Source of the DNA: JAPLYB01 sp964500015
Lineage (GTDB): Archaea; Nanobdellota; Nanobdellia; Pacearchaeales; UBA284
Assembly: GCA_964500015.1 (NCBI GenBank)
Contig: CAZCMN010000002.1
Coordinates: 1-47,659, forward strand
Reading direction: 5' to 3'
DNA: 47,659 nucleotides
The first letter of the stretch is position 1. Each line of letters begins with the position of its first letter. The position numbers and the translations under genes are program-made. The notes beneath the pieces were generated by a model that saw only the letters and a program-made list of their open reading frames with translations, did no database searches and was not told where the DNA came from. Positions 32,236-39,551 of this stretch are shown here, in pieces.

Positions 32236-32744
32236 GCCATGCATCTAATAAAATTAAGTGGTGTTTAAAGAAAGCACAAAAAGAGATAAAGGGGGGAAAA
32301 AAACATCGTGGATTAATTAAAAAAGAAGCAGATTATGATGAAATAAAAAAACACATAATAAAGGCAGAACATAATCTTAGTGCGGTCCATTATTTTTCAA
32401 ATGGTGGTTTTTCAGATTGGGCAATAAGCGCTGTTTTTTATTGTATTTATCATTGTTTTTTGGCAATTATTTCAAAATTTGGGTATGAAAGCAGAAATCA
32501 GGAATGTACTATTTCTTTAATAAAATACTTAAATGAAAAAAATAAATTAAATCTTAATAACAAGTTTATGAATGCTTTAGAGAGTTACAATGAAAAAGAT
32601 AGACATGAAACAAATGTTATTGAAAAAAGAGAGTTTTATACATACGGAACTTCAGTATCCTTGGGAAATAAAGAAGAATTGCTTAATTCTATTGATCTTT
32701 GTAAAGAATGTCTAGATAAAACCAAAGAAATAGTCTTTAGTTAA
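32232..32744 (+). CDS. HEPN-domain toxin, second copy
   Basis: A 170-residue HEPN protein. SDWAISAVFYCIYHCFLAII near residue 58 is the typical HEPN central helix (as in HEPN domains beside MNT genes). The C-terminal catalytic region reads KREFYTYGTSV, with Tyr where the RxxxxH His is expected, as in the first HEPN copy. ATG overlaps the MNT stop codon (ATGA). Only one base separates its stop from pilin-like gene 4, so the module is closely spliced into the surface operon. Confidence 0.78.
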   Translation: MSHASNKIKWCLKKAQKEIKGGKKHRGLIKKEADYDEIKKHIIKAEHNLSAVHYFSNGGFSDWAISAVFYCIYHCFLAIISKFGYESRNQECTISLIKYLNEKNKLNLNNKFMNALESYNEKDRHETNVIEKREFYTYGTSVSLGNKEELLNSIDLCKECLDKTKEIVFS

Positions 32745-32745
32745 A

Positions 32746-33252
32746 ATGAACAATAAAATAAAAGTTATAAGAAAGAAAAAAGGACAGGAAGAATCAATGG
32801 GGTTTGTTGTAATTGTTTTAATCTTAGTTGTTGTTGGAGTTGTTTTTTTAGGTTTTTCTTTAAGAAAAACAACTTCAAGTGTTCAGAATCAGCAAGAGTT
32901 AGCTGATTTGACTTGGTCTGTTTTATCTTATACTAGTAATTGCAGTATTTTAGGAGAAAGACAGAGCATATGGGATTTATCTAAAAAATGCGCTAGGGGA
33001 AATCAGGTATGTGAAAATGGCATGCATTATTGTTCTAATTTAAATGCCACTATTCAAGATATTTTTAAGAGATTAAAAGGAACAGATGTTACTTTACAAA
33101 ATAAATCTATTCATGCTTATGAGTTTGTTATTGAAATGCCTGGAAATAAGGCTATAGCAAGGCAGGGAAATATGTCTTATGGGGACTATGTATCTTATTT
33201 GACTTTTATTCCGACTAATATCAATGTAAGTGCCAGATTTTATTATAGTTAG
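32746..33252 (+). CDS. Pilin-like single-helix surface protein 4
   Basis: A 168-residue protein. The N-terminus KKKGQEESMGFVVIVLILVV (followed by VGVVFLGFSL) is the closest of the four to a class III prepilin signal, with KKKGQ as possible cleavage site and Glu following. Exterior Cys pattern SNCSILGERQSIWDLSKKC and QVCENGMHYCSN plus sequons suggests a secreted, disulfide-bonded domain. Separated from genes 1-3 by the MNT/HEPN pair. Confidence 0.65.
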   Translation: MNNKIKVIRKKKGQEESMGFVVIVLILVVVGVVFLGFSLRKTTSSVQNQQELADLTWSVLSYTSNCSILGERQSIWDLSKKCARGNQVCENGMHYCSNLNATIQDIFKRLKGTDVTLQNKSIHAYEFVIEMPGNKAIARQGNMSYGDYVSYLTFIPTNINVSARFYYS

Positions 33253-33320
33253 GGATATATAATTCCTATAAAGTTTTATGGACTTTAGTTTTGCGCTTTG
33301 TCTTTTAGAATCAATAGAAC

Positions 33321-33797
33321 TTAAATTTCAATTGAAAAATTGATTTTTTCACATGAAAGGCAAGGTTTTGAGCGCCACCTGTTTTTAACCTTAGTTTTCT
33401 CAATTTGTATGAAACTGCCCTGTTCTAGAACTTTTAGGTCTTGACGTACTGCTTTAATGTCTCTTTTTAACAGTTTAGCTAGTTCATAGATTGAACCTGG
33501 TTTAGAGTGCTTTATTGTGTAAAGAATCTTGATTTTTTCAGGATTTAACCCCTGTTTTAGGATAATTATCTGCTTAATTTGAGGTTCAAGGCTTCTCTGG
33601 ATATGGGTTTCTCTTACAAGCTCATCAACCATTGGGCTTTTTACAACTGCAAACCTCCTTTTTAGAAACAAGTTTAATAAGTTACTATCTGATTCCAGCT
33701 TTATTAAGAAATTCTTTTCTTTTAGTTGTTTTTTTCTTTTTTTAGCCATTTTTATGGGTTGATATGGGCCTATTCTAGTTTTTTTAATGCGCCCCAT
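33321..33797 (-). CDS. Winged-helix transcriptional regulator
   Basis: A 158-residue protein. A strongly basic N-terminus (MAKKRKKQLKEKN after a possible earlier start) precedes a winged helix at ~95-140: KIKILYTIKHSKPGSIYELA, then KLLKRDIKAVRQDLKVLEQG. CLSC near the end (SKPCLSCEKINFS) may bind metal. The layout resembles the archaeal HVO_A0114-type putative regulators that occur near toxin-antitoxin loci. The start could be 33797 or the internal MAKKRKK Met. Confidence 0.7.
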   Translation of the reverse strand: MGRIKKTRIGPYQPIKMAKKRKKQLKEKNFLIKLESDSNLLNLFLKRRFAVVKSPMVDELVRETHIQRSLEPQIKQIIILKQGLNPEKIKILYTIKHSKPGSIYELAKLLKRDIKAVRQDLKVLEQGSFIQIEKTKVKNRWRSKPCLSCEKINFSIEI

Positions 33798-33839
33798 TTA
33801 CATTTTGAGCTTTGTTCAGGGTTATTATTAATTCTAATT

Positions 33840-33933
33840 ATGCTGGAAAAAGAAAACGGCAACATGAATGTTTTATATGAATTAAATTTTCTTTTTCAGC
33901 ATCACAAAAATGTAGGAATACATTTTTCATGAT
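33840..33933. repeat. Family-1 palindromic element, two nested stems
   Basis: ATGCTGGAAAAAGAAAA pairs with TTTTCTTTTTCAGCAT (one bulge). The closing module is ATCACAAAAATGTA-GGAA-TACATTTTTCATGAT. It lies upstream of the wHTH gene and the S-layer promoter. Confidence 0.88.
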
Positions 33934-34000
33934 TTTTGTCGTCGGTTTTTTAATTGTTTATCGTTAATAGGGGTTATTTTATAACATCTATGTTAAAGAA

Positions 34001-34020
34001 CAACACATATATAAACTTTT
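34001..34020 (+). promoter_or_regulatory. Putative promoter of the S-layer gene
   Basis: ACATATATAAAC at about 34003-34014 is a good TATA match, giving a start site near 34038 and a leader of about 275 nt that includes the family-1 element at 34158-34267. The gap 33798-34313 otherwise holds only repeats. Confidence 0.45.
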
Positions 34021-34157
34021 GGTTCTTAATCTTATTATATGATTAATTATAAAATAGTAACACAAGCTTTTTAAACAAAATCTTAAAAATTAGGGTTGTT
34101 AGGGTGTTTTTCCGAAAGCTTTAAAAAGCGAGTCTTATTTATGGATTTAGTCTCAAC

Positions 34158-34267
34158 TGTGCTTGAAAATAATATTATATTTTCAGCATGCTCGGAAACA
34201 AAGTTTCCGGCACACCAAAAAGCCAAAGCTTTTTTAGTGTGTTCAGAAGCTTCGGCTTTTTGAGCAT
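34158..34267. repeat. Family-1 palindromic element, four hairpins, in the S-layer leader
   Basis: Hairpins in order: GAAAAT-AATATT-ATATTTTC, GGAAAC-AAA-GTTTCC, ACACCAAAAAGC-CAAA-GCTTTTTTAGTGT and AGAAGC-TTC-GGCTTTT. The linkers are CAGCATGCTC and CGGC. The element ends GAGCAT, 46 nt before the S-layer start codon. Confidence 0.85.
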
Positions 34268-34313
34268 ATCATACAGGCGAGATAATCAAAAACTATTGAA
34301 AGGAGGTTAAAAA

Positions 34314-36626
34314 ATGAAATTATTAAAAAAGATTGCACCTTTAGCAATCGGAGTGATGATAATGGCAATACCTTTTACAGCTGCTTTAAATATAGCTGAC
34401 TGGAAGGGAACATTTACATCAAGTACAACAGCAGTTGTTGTAGGTTCTGGAAACATCGGAACTGATGACATGGCTGCAGCTTTAACTGTAGCAAAGGCTG
34501 TTGGGATAGACACCACAACTCCAAGCATAGTAACTGGAGAAAGTTACATGTTTGATAAGACAAATAATCACCTTAATTTTGGTGAGGGTTTGGATGATAT
34601 CAAGGCAACAATAACCGATACTCAACTTCCAACTGTTCTCGCAGATGGAATATTCACTGATGAGGACCAAGGAGATGATTTTGACTATACCCAAAAAATA
34701 GAAATCGAAGGAGGAATAGACCTTGTCCATTTCTCAAATGATGACTATAATGATGGTGAGCCAACACTTGGTTTTGAGTTAGATGATGGAGCAACAATAT
34801 TGACCTACACACTTGATTTTGTAAATAATCCAGAGTTCTCAGATGAAGCATTAGATACAACTACTATTGAAATGATGGGAAAAATCTATTATATCAATGA
34901 TGTAGCTGATAATGAAACTACTTTACTTGATTCTGGTACAGCTGCAACAATTGTTCAAGGGGAATCCATGACAATTGGAGGAAAAGTTGTTCAAATTGTT
35001 GGTGTTTATGACACAGGAGATGGTTATGAAACTGTCTTAACTGTTGATGGTGTTGAAACAAAAGCACTTGAAGAAGGCGATACACAAAAACTTGGTGATA
35101 ACTATGTTGGCATCATAGACATTAGATATGATCCTAAAGACAGTGGAAAAAGCAGTGTCAAGGTCAGTATTGGAAGTGGAGAAATCCTTATCCAAAACGG
35201 CGAAGAAGTTGAGATTAACGGCGATGCTGTTGACGGCTTAATTGGATATATCAATGGTGGTGCTGATGTTATTGAAGGCACAAGCGATTTCGAGAGTTTG
35301 ACTTTTGAATGGACACTTGATGATGATGAATTTATGGCAACAGGTGATGAACTTGTTATGCCTGGATTAAATTCAATTAAATTCATGATGTCTGGAATGG
35401 AATTACCAGATTCACCAGAGAAAATTGGAATTGATGTTTCAAGCAAGAAAGCCCAAATTAAAGTAGAACTAGTTTCTGGAGAAGAAACACTTACTCTTAT
35501 GGAAAGTGAGGCTGGAGCTACTTGGGATTATCTCGGAGCAAAAAAGAATAGTGCAAGTACATTAGTTGTAGAAATAGATGCTGATGCAGAAATGAATCTG
35601 TCAAAAGATAATTACTTTTTTGCAACTTACTTAGATGGTGAGGATGCAGAAACATATTATCTTAAAGTAATTGCAATTGATGAAGAAGATGGTGTTACTA
35701 TCCGAGATGTTATAGGCAATGGAGAATGCACATCTGATGAAGAATGTGATTTTGGAAGTCTTGGTGTTTCATTCACTATTGATGACTTTGACGAAGACGG
35801 AGAAAACGTAACTATAACTGCAGCAGAAAATGTCTATTTTGATAGATTAGCTACAGTAGGAGGAGCTTTATTCTATCTTCCAAATGAAGATACAAGTTCT
35901 GATTACTATATTAATCTAACAAATGCAACAGATGCAACAACATATGACCTGTACATGTTTGAACAAAATGAAGACGGAGACGTCGGCGAAGGCTCAAACA
36001 TATCATTTACATATAGCTTTTCAGATAATGATAGAGCTACTGTAAGTGATGTTGATACTTTTGCATGGGCATCTGCTGGTAATGAAATGCTTGATATAGA
36101 CGATGACACAGAAGAAGGTTATGTAGAATCTGTTCTTGGAACAAAAGTAATATATCACACAGGCGGCGATGAAAATGACGCAGATGTGACTTACTATGGT
36201 GAAGAAGTTTATGGTAAGGTTTATCTTGCAGGAACAGGAGCAACCTCAAATGAGGGTACAACATCCTGGACTGCTGTAAGAGACTCTGAGACAACTGCTT
36301 ATACAAGTAAGAATGTTATTGCAATTGGCGGAACAGCTGTCAATAAGGTTGCTAGAAAGATGCTTGGTTTAACAGACTTGGACACTCCAGTATATGGACG
36401 TGAAGATGCTTGGGCAACTGCTACAGGAGTAGATGCTATTGGAAAGGGTATATTATGGATAAAACCAGATGTATACACTTCAAACAAATACGCTATGTTA
36501 GTAGCTGGTTATGAAGGAGCTGATACTGAAAAGACAGCAAACTTCTTAACATTGGGAACACTTCCAGCAAGCGACAAGGCTTTGTTAGACACAACAGGCA
36601 GCGTTGCAGTAGAAGTCACAGCCTAA
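34314..36626 (+). CDS. S-layer-like surface protein
   Basis: A 770-residue secreted, very acidic protein. Residues 1-24 (MKLLKKIAPLAIGVMIMAIP, then FTAA) are a signal peptide, followed by LNIADWKGTF and VVVGSGNIGTDDMAAALTVA, the opening typical of archaeal S-layer proteins (S_layer_N). Long beta-rich Thr/Asp-rich repeats and NxT sequons (NLT, NATD, NVT) follow. There is no C-terminal membrane anchor. AAAGGAGG at 34301-34308 gives strong ribosome binding, in line with an abundant coat protein. A long T-rich tract follows the stop. Confidence 0.82.
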   Translation: MKLLKKIAPLAIGVMIMAIPFTAALNIADWKGTFTSSTTAVVVGSGNIGTDDMAAALTVAKAVGIDTTTPSIVTGESYMFDKTNNHLNFGEGLDDIKATITDTQLPTVLADGIFTDEDQGDDFDYTQKIEIEGGIDLVHFSNDDYNDGEPTLGFELDDGATILTYTLDFVNNPEFSDEALDTTTIEMMGKIYYINDVADNETTLLDSGTAATIVQGESMTIGGKVVQIVGVYDTGDGYETVLTVDGVETKALEEGDTQKLGDNYVGIIDIRYDPKDSGKSSVKVSIGSGEILIQNGEEVEINGDAVDGLIGYINGGADVIEGTSDFESLTFEWTLDDDEFMATGDELVMPGLNSIKFMMSGMELPDSPEKIGIDVSSKKAQIKVELVSGEETLTLMESEAGATWDYLGAKKNSASTLVVEIDADAEMNLSKDNYFFATYLDGEDAETYYLKVIAIDEEDGVTIRDVIGNGECTSDEECDFGSLGVSFTIDDFDEDGENVTITAAENVYFDRLATVGGALFYLPNEDTSSDYYINLTNATDATTYDLYMFEQNEDGDVGEGSNISFTYSFSDNDRATVSDVDTFAWASAGNEMLDIDDDTEEGYVESVLGTKVIYHTGGDENDADVTYYGEEVYGKVYLAGTGATSNEGTTSWTAVRDSETTAYTSKNVIAIGGTAVNKVARKMLGLTDLDTPVYGREDAWATATGVDAIGKGILWIKPDVYTSNKYAMLVAGYEGADTEKTANFLTLGTLPASDKALLDTTGSVAVEVTA

Positions 36627-36639
36627 AAGGGTGCAGAAC

Positions 36640-36688
36640 AAAATTTTTTATTTTTTTTATTTTTTTTATTTTTTTTTCTTTTTTTATA
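36640..36688 (+). terminator. T-rich terminator after the S-layer gene
   Basis: Five runs of six to nine T separated by single A or C bases immediately follow the S-layer gene. Archaeal RNA polymerase terminates at such T-tracts without needing a hairpin. Confidence 0.75.
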
Positions 36689-36783
36689 TGCTAGTCTGGA
36701 CTAAAAATTAAAAAATTATTTTTTAATTTTAAGCGTTTTTTTTAATTGATAAATACATTTGTTAATTAAAGCCATACACAAAT

Positions 36784-36807
36784 GTTTATAAGTAAGAAAA
36801 TTCTTAC
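36784..36807 (+). promoter_or_regulatory. Promoter/operator of mazEF-like genes
   Basis: TATA-like GTTTATAAG (36784-36792) is followed by the inverted repeat GTAAGAA-AA-TTCTTAC (36792-36807). It lies directly before the AbrB-type antitoxin start at 36813, a typical place for autoregulation. Confidence 0.68.
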
Positions 36808-36812
36808 CATAT

Positions 36813-37076
36813 ATGGAAGACTTAAATATAAAGACAGTTAATGTTTCTGACAAAGGACAAATTGCTTTGCCGATTGAAATGAGGCAGAAAATGAACATTT
36901 TAAGAGGGGACAGGCTTTTAGTGATGCAATTAAAGGATAAAATTTTAATTGAAAAAGTCAAAAATGCAGACAGGTTGAAAGATGAATTCATAGACATTCT
37001 GAAGTTTAACGAATTGTCTTTAGACGGCGTATGGAATAATAAAGAAGATGACATATGGGGTTCTTACTTAAAATGA
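36813..37076 (+). CDS. MazE-like (AbrB-fold) antitoxin
   Basis: An 87-residue protein. NIKTVNVSDKGQIALPIEMR followed by QKMNILRGDRLLVMQLKDKI is a complete AbrB/SpoVT domain (VSxKGQIxLPxxxR...GDxL). The remaining ~40 residues form the toxin-binding tail, ending DIWGSYLK. The stop codon overlaps the toxin start. The palindrome 6 nt before the start is its likely binding site. Confidence 0.85.
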   Translation: MEDLNIKTVNVSDKGQIALPIEMRQKMNILRGDRLLVMQLKDKILIEKVKNADRLKDEFIDILKFNELSLDGVWNNKEDDIWGSYLK

Positions 37077-37405
37077 TTGAACAGGGCGAGATTATTTTGT
37101 TGTCTTATCCTTTCAGCAACCTAAAAGAAAGAAAAATAAGACCTGCTATTGTCATTTCAAATAATAATTTTAATAAAAAAGGGGATGATGTCATACTTGT
37201 TCCTCTGACAAGTGTTTTAAAGGAAGAGCCATACTCGTTTATAATTGAGCAAAAAGACCTTTTTGTTGGAAAACTAATAAAACCAAGTAGGATTAGGATG
37301 GATAAGATTTTTTGTGTTGATAAATCATTGATTCTTAAAAAAATTGGCAAGATAAAAGAAGAAGTAATCAAAGAAATCAAAAAAGAAGTAATTAATTTAG
37401 TCTGA
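37073..37405 (+). CDS. MazF/PemK-family toxin
   Basis: A 110-residue MazF-fold protein starting MIEQGEIILLSYPFSNLKER. The segments RPAIVISNN and VILVPLTS are typical of the PemK/MazF barrel of sequence-specific mRNA endonucleases, as is LIKPSRIRMDKIFCVDKSLI further on. I chose the ATG at 37073, which overlaps the antitoxin TGA (ATGA), over the earlier one at 37055 inside the antitoxin gene. Confidence 0.88.
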   Translation: MIEQGEIILLSYPFSNLKERKIRPAIVISNNNFNKKGDDVILVPLTSVLKEEPYSFIIEQKDLFVGKLIKPSRIRMDKIFCVDKSLILKKIGKIKEEVIKEIKKEVINLV

Positions 37406-37414
37406 TTTTGGTTA

Positions 37415-37441
37415 TGGGGCATTAGCCCCAATAATCTTTTT
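37415..37441 (+). terminator. Hairpin terminator after mazF
   Basis: TGGGGC-ATTA-GCCCCA followed by ATAATCTTTTTA, 9 nt past the toxin stop codon. It is G/C-rich compared with its surroundings. Confidence 0.75.
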
Positions 37442-37479
37442 AAATGAACCTTTCTTATTATTAATTGGGGATATTCAAG

Positions 37480-38100
37480 ATGCTTAAGAAAATAGAAACA
37501 AAGTCTGGTAAGGAAATTAAAAAGAGGAGACTTAATATTATAATCGGGGTTATGATTGTTGCTTTAATGGTTTTTTCTAGTGTTGGTTATGCTATTCTTG
37601 AAAATGATTCAAATTCTTCAGGCAGTAGTTATGGGGGTTATAAATTTGTTCAAACTAATAATGGATGGCAGGTTACTTTAGCATCTTTTAGCAATAAAAA
37701 TCTAATTACAAATTATCTTCCTGAAGAAGTTCTAAATTATTCGGGAACTGGGGCAGATATTTATTATTACAACAGCAAAATACTCTATGTTATTATCTCA
37801 AGTCAGCAAGATGCTCAACTAAGCTCAGAAATATTAAGAAACATAAATGATTTAGTTTCTAGAGTGCAATATGCTTGTTCTTATGATAATGAAAATTCAA
37901 GTTTTTGCCAAGAGACTAATCTGCCTTTAAAAGACTGCTCAGATGGAACTTCTAGCACAACTATTATAAAGATAGATTCAAATTCAAGTTCAACTAGTTA
38001 CAATTATAATCAAAATTGTTTGACTTTAAATGGACAAGGGACAGAATTTATAAAGATGAGTGATAATTTCCTTTTTAAAATGTTTGGAATAATTTCATAA
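37480..38100 (+). CDS. Single-helix surface protein, paralogue of the 38.3 kb gene
   Basis: A 206-residue protein. A basic N-terminus (KKIETKSGKEIKKRR) leads into one transmembrane helix (LNIIIGVMIVALMVFSSVGY). The exterior has segments shared with the next gene: LPEEVLNYSG versus KIPVNYSG, LPLKDCSDG versus LPVVDCSKA, and CLTLN...FIKMSDNFLFKMFGII versus CVILE...VIEVSERFVLSLLGKI. Unknown function. ATG at 37480 is preferred to TTG at 37465. Confidence 0.72.
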   Translation: MLKKIETKSGKEIKKRRLNIIIGVMIVALMVFSSVGYAILENDSNSSGSSYGGYKFVQTNNGWQVTLASFSNKNLITNYLPEEVLNYSGTGADIYYYNSKILYVIISSQQDAQLSSEILRNINDLVSRVQYACSYDNENSSFCQETNLPLKDCSDGTSSTTIIKIDSNSSSTSYNYNQNCLTLNGQGTEFIKMSDNFLFKMFGIIS

Positions 38101-38129
38101 ACAAGGAGTAATGTAATAATAAAACTAAA

Positions 38130-38260
38130 TGCGCAGGACAACGTTGTTAAAATAAAAAATATGTAAGTCATAAATTATTGAGACATTTGTTTTTCAAATT
38201 GAAGACAAGTGCAAATAATTTTACACTTAACTTTAAAGAATAAACAAAAAATCCTGCAAG
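38130..38260 (+). repeat. Family-2 repeat with expanded core, 131 nt
   Basis: Same ends as the 45-nt copies (TGCGCAGGACAACGTTGT at 38130-38147, ATCCTGCAAG at 38251-38260), but the core is ~100 nt of A/T-rich sequence. The core has no ORF and includes TGTTTTTCAAATTGAAGACA. It lies between the two paralogous surface-protein genes; the rest of the gap looks like promoter. Confidence 0.82.
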
Positions 38261-38311
38261 ATTTGAATAACACCGTACACTAAACTATACATACAAAACA
38301 TACTTACAAAC

Positions 38312-39412
38312 ATGGAAGATAATTTAGAAAACAAAGACGAAAACTTGGAAGATAATGATAAAGGACAGAATGTTGAAGAAGATGTAAGAACAGAGTCTGA
38401 GATTGATGGAGAAATCATGGAAAATGATTCTCATTTTCGTGATGCTCAAAAATCGGACCGATTTTTGGACACAGAAAATTCTTCTGAATTTTCTCGTGCC
38501 GAAAAAGAATCTTCTTTTTCTAGCATTAGGGAAGAGACTGATGAGAATATTGCTGAAGTTGAGAATAGGGCAGAAGAAGTTGAGGAAGATCTAAAAGAAC
38601 AGTCTTCAGAAGTAGAAGAACAATCTCTAGAAAGTCAAGAGAATTCAAATGACAAGGAAAATAAAGAAGATAAAGAAGAAAAACTTGAAGAGAATAAAGA
38701 AGAAAAATCAGAAGATAAAAAACCAGATGATAAGCCAGTAGATCAAATAAAAGATAAAAAATCCCATAAAAAAACTTGGGCAATAATCGGAATTGTTGTA
38801 ATTGCTGTTATTTTAATAGTAATCTTATTTGCTTTAATATATAATCCTGATAAAACAAATAAGTTCAAATATGATGGATTTAGTTTTGAAAAAATCCAAT
38901 TTGGAGGAATATATCTTTATGAAACTAACTTAACTATTTTAGAAAATGGAAGACCTTTTAATTTAAATGTCAGATTGAGAAATGATCCAAGAGTTTTAGA
39001 TAAAATTCCAGTTAATTATTCTGGGCTTCCAAGTTTAGTGTATTTTGCTTTTCCTGAAAAAACATTGAATTGTTCAAGTGATTCTTTGATAGCTGCTTTC
39101 CAAGTTGGACAGTATTTAGGGAATTTAAAATTTAATGTTATTCCTGCTGTTACAGAGAATTTTACTGGGAATACGCTTCCGGTTGTTGATTGTTCTAAGG
39201 CCAGTAAATCAAAAGGAGTAGTTATCTTAAAGCCATTTTCAGAACAAGACCGAATTTCTCAGGGGGATAATGGATGTGTTATTTTAGAAGCTAAGAATTG
39301 CAGTGTTATAGAAGTTTCTGAAAGATTTGTTTTATCTTTATTAGGAAAGATCAGAGATGGTGAAATAAAGGTTATTTCAAACAATCAAGGAAATAAAAAC
39401 AATTCTAGTTAA
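38312..39412 (+). CDS. Surface protein with acidic cytoplasmic tail and one helix; carries an in-frame palindrome
   Basis: A 366-residue protein. Residues 1-150 are low-complexity Glu/Lys/Asp, then one helix (TWAIIGIVVIAVILIVILFA, ~153-173), then an exterior domain with NxS/T sequons and Cys residues similar to the preceding gene. Residues ~45-72, including RFLDTENSSEFSRAEKESS, are encoded by a family-1 palindromic element at 38443-38525 without disturbing the frame. Function unknown; the N-in/C-out layout suggests a membrane-anchored surface component. Confidence 0.78.
   Translation: MEDNLENKDENLEDNDKGQNVEEDVRTESEIDGEIMENDSHFRDAQKSDRFLDTENSSEFSRAEKESSFSSIREETDENIAEVENRAEEVEEDLKEQSSEVEEQSLESQENSNDKENKEDKEEKLEENKEEKSEDKKPDDKPVDQIKDKKSHKKTWAIIGIVVIAVILIVILFALIYNPDKTNKFKYDGFSFEKIQFGGIYLYETNLTILENGRPFNLNVRLRNDPRVLDKIPVNYSGLPSLVYFAFPEKTLNCSSDSLIAAFQVGQYLGNLKFNVIPAVTENFTGNTLPVVDCSKASKSKGVVILKPFSEQDRISQGDNGCVILEAKNCSVIEVSERFVLSLLGKIRDGEIKVISNNQGNKNNSS
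38443..38525. repeat. Family-1 palindromic element inside a coding region, three hairpins
   Basis: AAAAATCG-GAC-CGATTTTT, linker GGACAC, AGAAAATTC-TTCT-GAATTTTCT, linker CGTGCC, GAAAAAGA-ATCT-TCTTTTTC, closed by outer TGCT...AGCA. All stems are perfect, yet the reading frame through them is open. Confidence 0.9.
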
Positions 39413-39451
39413 TCTGAAAATACTAAGAAATCATAAGATTTTTTTGAGAAT

Positions 39452-39475
39452 CCTAAAAATTAAAGTTTTTTTAGG
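39452..39475 (+). terminator. Terminator hairpin, plus strand
   Basis: CCTAAAAA-TTAAAGTT-TTTTTAGG lies 40 nt after the surface-protein stop codon, in the gap between convergent genes. Confidence 0.55.
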
Positions 39476-39518
39476 GTGACCAACCAGTTTTCTTTCTCAA
39501 TAAATTGAATAGAACTAA

Positions 39519-39544
39519 AAAAATTGGATTTTTGCCCAATTTTT
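39519..39544 (-). terminator. Terminator hairpin for the channel gene
   Basis: On the minus strand AAAAATTGG and CCAATTTTT pair, followed by a further T-run, 8 nt past the stop codon of the ion-channel gene. Confidence 0.65.
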
Positions 39545-39551
39545 AATTAAT

